From Pseudonocardia autotrophica (lineage in GTDB: Bacteria > Actinomycetota > Actinomycetes > Mycobacteriales > Pseudonocardiaceae): a stretch of 23,226 nt of DNA. This document shows positions 7,212 through 14,719 of this stretch, one piece after another. Position numbers and translations under genes: made by a program. The first letter of the stretch is position 1. Every line of letters begins with the position of its first letter. The stretch lies in the NCBI RefSeq assembly GCF_000717175.1, contig NZ_JNYD01000052.1, positions 1 through 23,226 of the forward strand. The letters run 5' to 3'. The notes under the pieces were generated by a model. The model made no database searches and was not told the origin of the DNA. It saw only the letters and a program-made list of their open reading frames with translations.

Positions 7212-8651
7212 ATGCCGCAATTCCCCGAGCAGGCCTCCACCAACTGGATCCTCTCCACCTTCATCTACACCGTGGGAGCCATCGCGGTCCTGCTCGTCGT
7301 CGTGGGCCTCGTGTTCATCGACGTCGGGCTCGTCCGGCGTCGCAACGTCCTCGACACGGCACTGCAGAAGGGCGGGGCCGCGATGGTCGGCGGGCTCGGC
7401 ACCCTGCTCGTCGGCTACCCGATCTGGCAGTGGCAGTTCAACCAGGCCTTCGGTGCCCCCGATCCGTTCCTGCAGGCGATGCGGGACTGGTGGCTCGGCG
7501 GCGCCTTCACCACGACGGCCTCCCGGCACATCGACCCCTCGGCGCTGCCCGAGGCGGACGTCCTGCAGATCTTCCTGGTCTTCTTCGTGACCTTCACGAT
7601 GGCCACCGTCGCGCTCGTCCACACCGGGGCCGTCGAGCGCATCAAGCCGGTCCCGCTCTACGTGATGTCCTTCGTCGTCGGCGCGGTGCTCTCGCCCCTG
7701 GTGGGCTACCTGTGCTGGGGCTCGCTCTCGCCGCTCACGCTGCGGGGCACGCACGACTTCGACGGCGTGTTCCCGCTCTACATCACCGCCGGGACCTTCG
7801 TGCTCGTGCTGGCCTGGCGCGTCGGCCCCCGGCTCGGGGCCTTCGGCGGCGTCCACCGCACCGGCGCCCGGCCCGCCGCCCAGAACCTGTCCTTCGTGGG
7901 CATCGGGACGCTGCTGATCCTGCTCGCGCTGCCGTTCGTCACCCTCGGCAGCGGCTACATCGTCCCCGACGTCGGCTTCTTCGGGATCTCGTTCACCGAG
8001 AGCGGGATGGGTGTGGTGATCATCAACCTGGTCGCGGCGATCCTCGGCGGCGCGGTCGTCGGCCTGCTCCTCGCCCACCGTCGCCACGAGCCCACCTGGG
8101 CCTTCCTCGGGCCGATCTCCGGAGTGGTGATCACCGGGACCCTGCTCGACATCGGAAACGCCTGGCAGTGCCTCCTGATCGGCGCCCTCGGCCCGGTCGT
8201 CGGGCTGGGCACCGCGAGCCTCCTGCGCCGGCTCCGCATCGACGACCCGAAGGTCGTGCCGCTCGCCCTCGGGCCCGGCGCAGCCGGCGCGGTGCTCGCC
8301 GGCTTCCTCGAGTGGGGCACCCCGACCGGTGGCTACATCGGACTCGAGGGGCCGTACGCGGTGGGCGTCGCCCACATCACCCCGTGGTGGCAGCTCGCCG
8401 GCGTCGGGGCGACGATGCTGGTCGCGGGCGTCCCGGCCTTCCTGATGTGCCTGGTCTTCGAGAGGTTCGGAGGACTCCGCGCGGACGCCGCCGAGGAGGT
8501 CAGCGGCCTGGACCGGGCACGCTGGGGCGTCGACAACTCCTCGGACGACCTCGACGCGGCCGGCGCCCCGGCAGGAGCCGAGCCGGCCCTCCCGGCGGGG
8601 AGCGCACTGCCGGTCGGGCACGGGGGGTCCCCCACGACCACCTCGGCGTGA
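7212..8651 (+). CDS. Amt/MEP/Rh-fold transporter lacking both twin-histidine residues
   Basis: A 479-residue polytopic membrane protein with about 11 hydrophobic segments. Several ammonium-transporter landmarks align: GAVERIK (139-145), CWG (168-170), the DF pair with Asp182 at the AmtB Asp160 position, GPISGVVITG (300-309) and IDDP (343-346). Counting from these anchors, the two pore histidines of AmtB (His168 and His318) correspond to Tyr190 and Leu353, so neither is conserved. The C-terminal 60 residues are a long Ala/Gly/Pro-rich cytosolic tail. The ATG at 7212 has a GGAG 6 bases upstream. The gene is divergent from the pyridine-type operon and shares its operator motif. It may import the heterocycle or handle released ammonia by an altered pore; the ligand is unknown. 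Confidence 0.75.
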   Translation: MPQFPEQASTNWILSTFIYTVGAIAVLLVVVGLVFIDVGLVRRRNVLDTALQKGGAAMVGGLGTLLVGYPIWQWQFNQAFGAPDPFLQAMRDWWLGGAFTTTASRHIDPSALPEADVLQIFLVFFVTFTMATVALVHTGAVERIKPVPLYVMSFVVGAVLSPLVGYLCWGSLSPLTLRGTHDFDGVFPLYITAGTFVLVLAWRVGPRLGAFGGVHRTGARPAAQNLSFVGIGTLLILLALPFVTLGSGYIVPDVGFFGISFTESGMGVVIINLVAAILGGAVVGLLLAHRRHEPTWAFLGPISGVVITGTLLDIGNAWQCLLIGALGPVVGLGTASLLRRLRIDDPKVVPLALGPGAAGAVLAGFLEWGTPTGGYIGLEGPYAVGVAHITPWWQLAGVGATMLVAGVPAFLMCLVFERFGGLRADAAEEVSGLDRARWGVDNSSDDLDAAGAPAGAEPALPAGSALPVGHGGSPTTTSA

Positions 8652-8656
8652 CCACG

Positions 8657-8697
8657 CCCTCCGTGGCACCGGCCGGCGGGGCCGGTGCCACGGAGGG
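8657..8697 (+). terminator. Strong hairpin terminator after the Amt-like gene
   Basis: A perfect 18-bp stem, CCCTCCGTGGCACCGGCC paired with its exact complement at 8680-8697, around a 5-base loop GGCGG. It begins 5 bases after the transporter stop codon. No T-run follows, as is common in high-GC actinobacteria. It should separate transporter transcription from the GntR gene. Confidence 0.8.
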
Positions 8698-8814
8698 CCC
8701 ACGGCCGGCGGGCCGACCCGTATCATTCGGCGACCAGGCCCACCGCGGTGATCCGCGGCCGTGGGAGGGAGCCGGCGGGCGTCCTTGGGGATCGCTCAGG
8801 ATGGAGACCGGTAC

Positions 8815-9504
8815 ATGCAGCTCGTGGGGCGGAACGCCGTTCCCCTGGCGCAGCGCACGAGCGAGGGCGTCGCCCGGGTGCTGCGCGAAGAGATCCTCGC
8901 CGGGACCCTCAAGCCGGGGGAACCACTGCCGGAACGCGCCCTGGCGGAGAGCCTGGGGGTCAGCCGGACGCCCGTCCGCGAAGCGCTGTTCACCCTGCAG
9001 AGCGAAGGCCTGGTCGAGCTCACCCCGAACCGGGGCGCCGCCGTCCGTACGATCACCGCACACGACATCGTGCAGATCTACTCGCTGCGCGCCGTCCTCG
9101 AGGCCTACGCAGCCGGCGAGGCGGCGCGCACCCGCACCCGTGAGGACCTCGACGCGCTGGTCGACGCCCAGGCCAAGCTGGAACGGGTCGGGGCCTCCGG
9201 TACCCCCGGCGAGCAGGCCCTCGCTGACCTGGCCTTCCACAAGCTGATCAGCGACGCCACCGGGAGCAGGATGCTGCAGTCCGTCATGGGTCAGGTGCTC
9301 GCCTTCACCGTGAGCTACCGCTCCCGGTACGCCTATCCGGCCGAGCAGTCGGCTCTCGCCGTCGAGCAGCACCACCGGATCCTCGACGCGCTGCGCGCCC
9401 AGGACGGACCGCTGGCCGAGCGGCTGATGCGGGAGCACGTCGAGTCGTCGAGGGCCTTCGCGCTCGAGCACTTCGACGAGAGCGAGCACGCCGTCGTGCC
9501 CTGA
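8815..9504 (+). CDS. GntR-family transcriptional regulator, FCD (FadR) subfamily
   Basis: A 229-residue regulator. The N-terminal winged helix-turn-helix (about 12-75) has the GntR signature ILAGTLKPGEPLPERALAESLGVSRTPVREAL, split here across residues 27-57. The C-terminal FCD ligand domain carries likely metal ligands Asp138, His142 (LADLAFHKLI), His187 (EQHHRIL) and His208 (REHVE). FCD domains often bind small carboxylates through this metal. I chose the ATG at 8815 because GGAG lies 8 bases upstream; an in-frame GTG at 8761 lacks one. It probably binds the two GTATAC palindromes upstream of the Amt-like gene and the degradation operon. It is separated from the transporter by a strong hairpin, so it likely has its own promoter in 8698-8814. 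Effector unknown; a pathway acid such as maleate is a guess. Confidence 0.88.
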   Translation: MQLVGRNAVPLAQRTSEGVARVLREEILAGTLKPGEPLPERALAESLGVSRTPVREALFTLQSEGLVELTPNRGAAVRTITAHDIVQIYSLRAVLEAYAAGEAARTRTREDLDALVDAQAKLERVGASGTPGEQALADLAFHKLISDATGSRMLQSVMGQVLAFTVSYRSRYAYPAEQSALAVEQHHRILDALRAQDGPLAERLMREHVESSRAFALEHFDESEHAVVP

Positions 9505-9542
9505 GACGAAGTCCGCTCGTCCGACGTCCGAGCAGACGACAG

Positions 9543-9650
9543 CTGCTCAAGCAGTTCTGCGAGCCCTTCCCGGCGCGGACGACGACCACCGTCGGCCTGC
9601 GCCGCGGCGTCCTGTTCGAGATCGACGCCCAGGTCGCCCTGGCGAAGTGC
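9543..9650 (+). pseudogene. RidA/YjgF-family C-terminal fragment (decayed gene)
   Basis: Between the GntR stop and the convergent LysR gene, one plus-strand frame reads LLKQFCEPFPARTTTTVG, then LRRGVLFEIDAQVALAK. This matches the end of RidA-family enamine/imine deaminases (pattern: F, PxRTTVGV, variable, VEIDAIAVL), including the arginine that binds the substrate carboxylate. There is no start codon or N-terminal two thirds, and the frame runs on without a stop into the LysR gene. It looks like the remains of a RidA gene removed by deletion. RidA-type deaminases occur in aromatic and N-heterocycle catabolic clusters, which suits the setting. Identification rests on about 35 residues. Confidence 0.5.
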
Positions 9651-9671
9651 GGTCCCCTGCGCCACCCCCAC

Positions 9672-10538
9672 TCAGCGGGGGCGGCGTTCCACGATCGCGA
9701 CGAAGTCGATCGCCAACGGGTGCGGCGCCGTGCGCGGCCACGCGAGCAGCAGGGGGACCGGTGGTGCGTCCACGATCCGCCGGTACCGGATCTGCGGGTG
9801 CCGGTAGAGCCGCCCGGTCGACGCCGGCGTGAGCCCGACCCCCCGGCCGGCCGCAATCGCCTCGAGCCACTCGTCGACGTTGTGCACCCGGACCGACCGG
9901 CGCGGCTCCTGCCCCGATTCCCAGAGATCGAGCGAGGTGGTCCCCGAGATCACGTTGATCACCAGGGTCTCCTCCCGCAGGTCGGACAGTCGCAGTGTGC
10001 GGCGCGCGCTGAGCCGGTGTTCGGCCTGCAGCGCGGCGACCCGCGGCTCCTCGGCGAGCACGAGCGTGCTCACCGGCGCCTCCCGGCGCTGCACCCCCGG
10101 GAGGAAGCCGACATGGGTCCGGCCGTCGGTCAGCCCGGCGAGGGTGTCGTCGTAGCGGTGCAGTTCGACGTGGACGTGCGGATGCTCCTCCTCGAAGGCG
10201 CGCACGATCGGGGCGATGTGCTCGGCGGCCGAGCCCCAGGTGAATCCGACGCGCAGGGTGGAGGGCTCCCCCCGCGCACTGCGCACCCCCTCGTCGAGCA
10301 CGTCGAGCACCCGGCGGCTGTAGGGCAGGAACCGGTTTCCTGCGGGGGTGAGCCGGACGAGCCTGCGGGTGCGGTGGATCAGCACCGTGCCGACGATCCG
10401 TTCCATCTGCGCGACAGTCCGGCTCAGCGCGGGCTGGGTGAGCTGCAGCCGCGTGGCCGCCGCCGTGAAGGAGCCCTCCTCGGCCACCGCCACGAACGCG
10501 CGGAGGTGGCGGACCTCGAGTCCCGCCGCCGCACGCAT
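9672..10538 (-). CDS. LysR-family transcriptional regulator
   Basis: A 288-residue LysR regulator. The N-terminal helix-turn-helix (about 7-66) reads LRAFVAVAEEGSFTAAATRL, then QLTQPALSRTVAQMERIVG and LTPAGNRFLPYSRRVL. A two-lobed effector domain follows from about 85. The frame stays open upstream to a TTG at 10595, but that TTG is part of a TTGACA -35 box. The ATG at 10538 lies about 20 bases past the expected transcription start and gives the normal N-terminus MRAAAGLEVRHLRAF, so I chose it. It is divergent from the DHDPS-family operon at 10712, the classic LysR arrangement, and a TATGCG-N5-CGCATA box lies between them. It should activate that operon in response to an unknown inducer. Confidence 0.88.
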   Translation of the reverse strand: MRAAAGLEVRHLRAFVAVAEEGSFTAAATRLQLTQPALSRTVAQMERIVGTVLIHRTRRLVRLTPAGNRFLPYSRRVLDVLDEGVRSARGEPSTLRVGFTWGSAAEHIAPIVRAFEEEHPHVHVELHRYDDTLAGLTDGRTHVGFLPGVQRREAPVSTLVLAEEPRVAALQAEHRLSARRTLRLSDLREETLVINVISGTTSLDLWESGQEPRRSVRVHNVDEWLEAIAAGRGVGLTPASTGRLYRHPQIRYRRIVDAPPVPLLLAWPRTAPHPLAIDFVAIVERRPR

Positions 10539-10565
10539 GACGTCGAAGGTGCCTGCCACCTGCGC

Positions 10566-10595
10566 ACTATGCGCAAGACGCATAACTGATGTCAA
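10566..10595 (-). promoter_or_regulatory. Probable promoter of the LysR gene
   Basis: On the minus strand, a perfect -35 TTGACA (10590-10595) is followed after 18 bases by a -10-like CATAGT (10566-10571). Transcription would start near 10558, about 20 bases before the ATG at 10538. The LysR box at 10568-10584 overlaps the -10, consistent with negative autoregulation. Confidence 0.6.
10568..10584. promoter_or_regulatory. LysR-type binding box (TATGCG-N5-CGCATA)
   Basis: A perfect 6-bp inverted repeat with a 5-base spacer, TATGCG CAAGA CGCATA, which contains the T-N11-A pattern (T10570, A10582) typical of LysR-family sites. It lies between the lysR gene and the divergent operon, about 130 bases upstream of the first operon gene. 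Confidence 0.65.
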
Positions 10596-10711
10596 CTCGG
10601 CATTTCACTGTGACACAGCTCGCGACCTAGCGTTCGCCAGACCGAGCACGGCACCCGAACCCGTGTCAGCTGTTCTCCCGCTCCCCGTGAGCACGAAGGA
10701 ACTCGACGACG

Positions 10712-11638
10712 ATGCACCCCTTCCGCGGCGTCATCCCCGCGCACCTGCTGCCCTTCACCGCAGACCTCGAGATCGACGAGCCCAACCTCCGCCGACACCT
10801 GCGGGCGCTGCTCGAGGTCGACGGCGTCACGGGCATCACGACCAACGCCCACGCCTCCGAGGTGGCGACCCTGGACGCCGACGAGCGCCGCCGCCTGCTC
10901 GACATCGTCCTCGACGAGGTCGGCGGTCGCGTCCCCGTCGTGTCCGGTGTGTACCAGGACGGGTCGGCCAAGGCCGCCCGGATCGCCGCGGACGCCGAGG
11001 CCGCGGGCGCGAGCGGACTGCTCGTCTTCCCGACGGCGGTGTTCGAGGGCGGCGGTCCGAGCCGCCCCGAGATGGCGCTCGGCCACTACAGCGCGATCGC
11101 TGACGCCACATCCCTGCCGCTGATCGCCTTCCTGTACCCGAGTACCTCGGGTCTGCGCCTGCCGACGGACACCGTCGTCCGGCTCTGCACCGAGATCGAG
11201 CAGATCGTGGCGGTCAAGGAGTGGTCCAACGACATCGTGGCCTACGAGCGGAACCTGCGCGCCCTGCGCGAGCTCGACCGGCCCGTCGCGGTGCTGTCGA
11301 GCTTCAGCCGATCGCTGCTGGCGTCGCTGGTGCTCGGTGCCGACGGGATCCTGTCCGGGCACGGAAGCGTCGTCGTCGACCTGCACGTCGGGCTGTGGCG
11401 CGCGGTCGAGAAGCAGGACCTGGCCGAGGCACGGCGGATCTGGGACCGCATCCAGCCGGTCGCCGAGGCCTGCTACGCGGACCCGTTCCTGGACGGCCAC
11501 AACCGGATGAAGGTCGCCCTCGCCGCGCTCGACCGCATCGACGAGGCGCATGTCCGCCCGCCGCTCCAGCCGATCCCGGCCGCCGAGCGGCAGGCCCTGC
11601 GCGAGGCCGTGGCCGCAGCGGGACTGGCTCGTGGCTGA
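10712..11638 (+). CDS. Dihydrodipicolinate synthase/N-acetylneuraminate lyase-family aldolase
   Basis: A 308-residue class I aldolase of the DHDPS/NAL family. The Schiff-base lysine is Lys169 (IVAVKEWSND) and the catalytic tyrosine Tyr142 (IAFLYPSTSG). The usual GTTGE loop is altered to ITTNAHASE (42-50), so this is unlikely to be a biosynthetic DapA; family members in catabolic operons cleave or dehydrate 2-oxo acids. The ATG at 10712 has AAGGA 11 bases upstream. It is the first gene of a five-gene operon divergent from lysR. Its stop overlaps the next gene by 8 bases. The substrate is unknown; the neighbouring reductase and dehydrogenases suggest it cleaves a product made after ring or chain reduction. 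Confidence 0.85.
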   Translation: MHPFRGVIPAHLLPFTADLEIDEPNLRRHLRALLEVDGVTGITTNAHASEVATLDADERRRLLDIVLDEVGGRVPVVSGVYQDGSAKAARIAADAEAAGASGLLVFPTAVFEGGGPSRPEMALGHYSAIADATSLPLIAFLYPSTSGLRLPTDTVVRLCTEIEQIVAVKEWSNDIVAYERNLRALRELDRPVAVLSSFSRSLLASLVLGADGILSGHGSVVVDLHVGLWRAVEKQDLAEARRIWDRIQPVAEACYADPFLDGHNRMKVALAALDRIDEAHVRPPLQPIPAAERQALREAVAAAGLARG

Positions 11639-13382
11639 GCAGGCGACCGCCGCACCGTCTCTCTTCGACCCGGTCCGGATCGGCGGCGTCGAACTCCGCA
11701 ACCGCACCCTGCTGCCGTCGATGACCACCCGCCTCGCGGACGACGACGGCTTCGTCACCGAGGCGACGATCGCCTACTACCGGGCCCGGGCCGAGGGCGG
11801 GGTCGGGCTGGTGACCGTCGAGATGGCGTCGCCGGAGATCGCCGGTCGGCACCGGTTCCGCGAGCTCGGGATCTGCCATGACCGCTACCTGCCGGGGTTG
11901 CGGAGGCTGGTCGGCGCCGTGCACGCGGCGGGCGCCAAGGCTTCCATCCAGCTCGGGCACGGCGGCAGCCGGGCGCGATCGGTCGTCTCCGGCACCACGC
12001 CGGTGGCGCCGTCCGCCGTCCCGACACCGGTGTTCGAGATCGAGGCCGAGCTCGCCGTGCCCCAGGCGATGACGCGGGAACGCATCGCGGAGACCACCGA
12101 CGCCTTCGTCGCCGCTGCCCGTCGGGCGCAGGAGGCCGGGTTCGACCTGGTCGAGCTGCACGGCGCGCACGGCTACCTGATCTCCCAGTTCCTCTCCCCG
12201 TCGGAGAACGTCCGCACGGACGAGTACGGCGGGTCGCTCGAGAACCGGGCTCGCTTCGGGCTCGACGTCCTGCGCCGGATCCGGGCGGAGGTGCCGGAGA
12301 TCCCCGTCATCTTCCGGATCGGCGTCGAGGACTTCTTCCCTGGCGGTGTGGCCCTCGACGAGGGCATCCAGGTCGGACGCTGGGCTGCGGAGCTCGGCGC
12401 CGCCGCTGTCAGCGTGACAGCGGGGCACTACCGCTCGCTGCCGTCCGCCGAGCGGATGATCCCGCCGATGCGCTACCCGGCCGCGACGTTCGTCGAGTAC
12501 GCGGCGCGGATGCGCAAGGAGGTCGACATCCCGGTGATCGGCGTCGGCCAGCTGGGTGATCCCGAGCTGGCCGCCCGGGCCGTCGCCGAGGAGGCGCTCG
12601 ACGTCGTCGCGCTCGGCCGCCCGCTCATCGCCGACCCGGAGTGGGTGAACAAGGCACAGGAGGGCAGGCCCGTGCGGCGCTGCCTGGCCTGCAACCACTG
12701 CATCACGTCGATGCGCTCGGGCAACCAGCTGACCTGTGTGGTCAACCCGACCGCCGGACGAGAGCACCTCTACGAGGACCGCCCGCGAAACCAGGGCCTG
12801 CGGATCGTCGTCGTGGGCGCCGGGCCTGCCGGGCTCACCTACGCGGCCGAGGCCGCGGACGGCAACGACGTCACCGTCGTCGAGCAGGCGGCGGAGGCGG
12901 GCGGTGCCCTGCGGCTCGCGGGCCTCGCCCCCCGCTTCAACGACGTCGACGCCGTCGAGCGCACCTTCGAGGCCTACATCGAGGAGCTGGTGCGGGACTG
13001 CCGCGAGCGCGGGGTCTCGTTCCGGTTCGGGCGCGCGGTGGAACCCGCGGACGTCCGCGACGCCGACGTCGTCGTCGTCGCCACGGGGGCCCACTACCGG
13101 TTCGGACTCGGCCGTCTCGTACCGCGGCTACTCCGCTCCCGGCTGGGCCGCTCGCGGCCCGCCGCCCGGCTGTTCGCCTCGCCGCGGCTGCGCGATCTGC
13201 TCTACTACCGGCTGCGCGTCGGCCGGGGCCAGGCGCTCGTGCCCCGCCTGGCGGCAGGCTCCGATACCCGCGTCGTCGTCCTCGGTGACGCCGCCCGCGC
13301 CGGCAAGACCCGAGATGCCGTCGTCGCCGCCCACGACGCCGCGCTGCTCCACGTCCCGCGTCCCGTCACCACCACCCCCTGA
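11631..13382 (+). CDS. Fe-S old-yellow-enzyme family NADH:flavin oxidoreductase (2,4-dienoyl-CoA reductase/TMADH-like)
   Basis: A 583-residue protein. Residues 1-345 form an FMN TIM barrel with SIQLGHGGSRAR, VELHGAHGYLISQFLSP and DEYGGSLENRARF. A 4Fe-4S site follows: Cys351, Cys354, Cys357 and Cys369 (CLACNHC, then TC). A Rossmann fold begins at GAGPAG (396-401). Relatives such as 2,4-dienoyl-CoA reductase and trimethylamine dehydrogenase are usually 640-730 residues. Here the C-terminal part is shorter, and no second complete GxGxxG was found, so NAD(P)H or FAD use may differ. The GTG at 11631 begins the first stretch with family-like sequence (AAPSLFDPVRIGGVELRNR) and overlaps the aldolase stop, suggesting coupling; its ribosome-binding site is weak. 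The substrate is unknown; possibilities are an enoate, a dienoyl thioester or an N-methyl compound. Confidence 0.85.
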   Translation: MAEQATAAPSLFDPVRIGGVELRNRTLLPSMTTRLADDDGFVTEATIAYYRARAEGGVGLVTVEMASPEIAGRHRFRELGICHDRYLPGLRRLVGAVHAAGAKASIQLGHGGSRARSVVSGTTPVAPSAVPTPVFEIEAELAVPQAMTRERIAETTDAFVAAARRAQEAGFDLVELHGAHGYLISQFLSPSENVRTDEYGGSLENRARFGLDVLRRIRAEVPEIPVIFRIGVEDFFPGGVALDEGIQVGRWAAELGAAAVSVTAGHYRSLPSAERMIPPMRYPAATFVEYAARMRKEVDIPVIGVGQLGDPELAARAVAEEALDVVALGRPLIADPEWVNKAQEGRPVRRCLACNHCITSMRSGNQLTCVVNPTAGREHLYEDRPRNQGLRIVVVGAGPAGLTYAAEAADGNDVTVVEQAAEAGGALRLAGLAPRFNDVDAVERTFEAYIEELVRDCRERGVSFRFGRAVEPADVRDADVVVVATGAHYRFGLGRLVPRLLRSRLGRSRPAARLFASPRLRDLLYYRLRVGRGQALVPRLAAGSDTRVVVLGDAARAGKTRDAVVAAHDAALLHVPRPVTTTP

Positions 13383-13402
13383 CCCAGAGAGTTGGGACAC
13401 CC

Positions 13403-14719
13403 ATGACAGAGCCGTCAGTGAGTGCCGTCGAGGAGGCCACGACTCGGCCGCGTCGCCAGACGCGGAAGGTCGCCTTCGCCAGCCTGATCGGGACCACCGT
13501 CGAGTGGTACGACTTCTACATCTACGGGACGGCCGCCGCGCTGGTCTTCCCTCAGCTGTTCTTCCCGGAGTTCTCCCAGGCCGCGGGTCTACTCCTCGCG
13601 CTGTCCACGTTCGCCGTCGGCTTCGTCGCGCGACCGCTGGGCGGGGTCGTCTTCGGCCACTTCGGTGACCGCATCGGCCGCAAGAAGATGCTGGTGCTCT
13701 CGCTGATCGCGATGGGCGCCGCCACGGTCGCCATGGGCCTGGTGCCCAGCTTCGCGCAGATCGGCATCCTCGCCCCCCTCCTCATCGTGACACTGCGGTT
13801 TGTCCAGGGCATCGCGGTCGGTGGCGAGTGGGGCGGCGCCATCCTGATGGCCGTCGAGCACGCGCCGCCGGGCCGCAAGGGCTTCTACGGTTCCTGGCCC
13901 CAGATCGGCAGCCCGCTCGGCCTGCTGCTGTCCACCGCCGCCTTCTCCGCGGTCAGCAGCCTGCCCGACGAGCAGTTCCTCGCCTGGGGCTGGCGCATCC
14001 CGTTCCTGGCGAGCGCCCTGCTCATCATCATCGGCATGGTCGTGCGGCTGAGCCTGCACGAGTCGCCGGAGTTCGCCGCGGCCCGCTCGGCGGGCCAGGT
14101 CGTCACACTCCCGGTACGCGAGGCGCTCCTGCGCCACCCGCGCAACATCGCCGCGGCCGCCGGCGCCTTCGTCGTGATCAACACCGTCTTCTACCTGGTG
14201 ACGGTGCTCGGGTTGTCCTGGGCGACCTCGCACGTGGGGATCAGCCGCAGCACGTTCCTCGGCGCGGTGCTCGTCACCGCCGCGGTCATGTGCTGCACGG
14301 TGCCCTTCTTCGGGGCCCTCTCCGACAGGGTCGGGCGCCGCCCGGTCTTCGCCGCGGGCGCACTGCTCGTCGCCGTGGCCGCGTTCCCGCTGTTCTGGCT
14401 GATCGAGACCGGCTCGACGCCCCTGCTGTTCCTCGGAGTCCTGATCATGATGGGCATCGGACACCCCCTCATGTACGGCCCGCAGGCCGCCCTCTACTCG
14501 GAGCTGTTCCCCGCCGAGGTGCGCTACACCGGCGCCTCCCTCGGCTACCAGATCGGCGGCATGATCGGCGGTCTGGTCCCGCTGCTGGCAGGCAGCCTGC
14601 TCATCGCCTTCGACAACGCCGCGTGGCCGATGTCGGCCCTGCTCGCCGCGGTCGCCGTGATCAGCCTGCTCTCCCTCTCGGCGATCCGGGTGCGCACCAC
14701 GCAAGGAGCCGTCGGATGA
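13403..14719 (+). CDS. MFS transporter, metabolite:H+ symporter (MHS) type
   Basis: A 438-residue permease with 12 predicted membrane helices. The MHS-type signature is clear: IGTTVEWYDFYIYGTAAA in helix 1 (29-46), GHFGDRIGRKK in the loop after helix 2 (85-95), RFVQGIAVGGEWGGA in helix 4, and SDRVGRRPVF in the second half. MHS proteins import organic acids such as alpha-ketoglutarate, citrate, shikimate or aromatic acids with protons. The ATG at 13403 has GGGA 5 bases upstream and follows the reductase gene by 20 bases. Its stop overlaps the next ATG (14716-14719). It probably brings in the acid substrate of this operon, which fits control by a divergent LysR regulator. Confidence 0.9.
   Translation: MTEPSVSAVEEATTRPRRQTRKVAFASLIGTTVEWYDFYIYGTAAALVFPQLFFPEFSQAAGLLLALSTFAVGFVARPLGGVVFGHFGDRIGRKKMLVLSLIAMGAATVAMGLVPSFAQIGILAPLLIVTLRFVQGIAVGGEWGGAILMAVEHAPPGRKGFYGSWPQIGSPLGLLLSTAAFSAVSSLPDEQFLAWGWRIPFLASALLIIIGMVVRLSLHESPEFAAARSAGQVVTLPVREALLRHPRNIAAAAGAFVVINTVFYLVTVLGLSWATSHVGISRSTFLGAVLVTAAVMCCTVPFFGALSDRVGRRPVFAAGALLVAVAAFPLFWLIETGSTPLLFLGVLIMMGIGHPLMYGPQAALYSELFPAEVRYTGASLGYQIGGMIGGLVPLLAGSLLIAFDNAAWPMSALLAAVAVISLLSLSAIRVRTTQGAVG

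Noticed and set aside
7041..8726. 561-codon minus-strand open frame
   Set aside because: Antisense of the Amt-like gene; charged and repetitive, no membrane helices or domain signature.
9665..9681. Terminator CCCCC-N7-GGGGG between GntR and LysR genes
   Set aside because: Only a 5-bp stem with the lysR stop codon in the loop; too weak to call.
10539..10595. N-terminal extension of LysR starting at TTG 10595
   Set aside because: The TTG is the start of a TTGACA -35 box, and the ATG at 10538 gives the normal LysR N-terminus.
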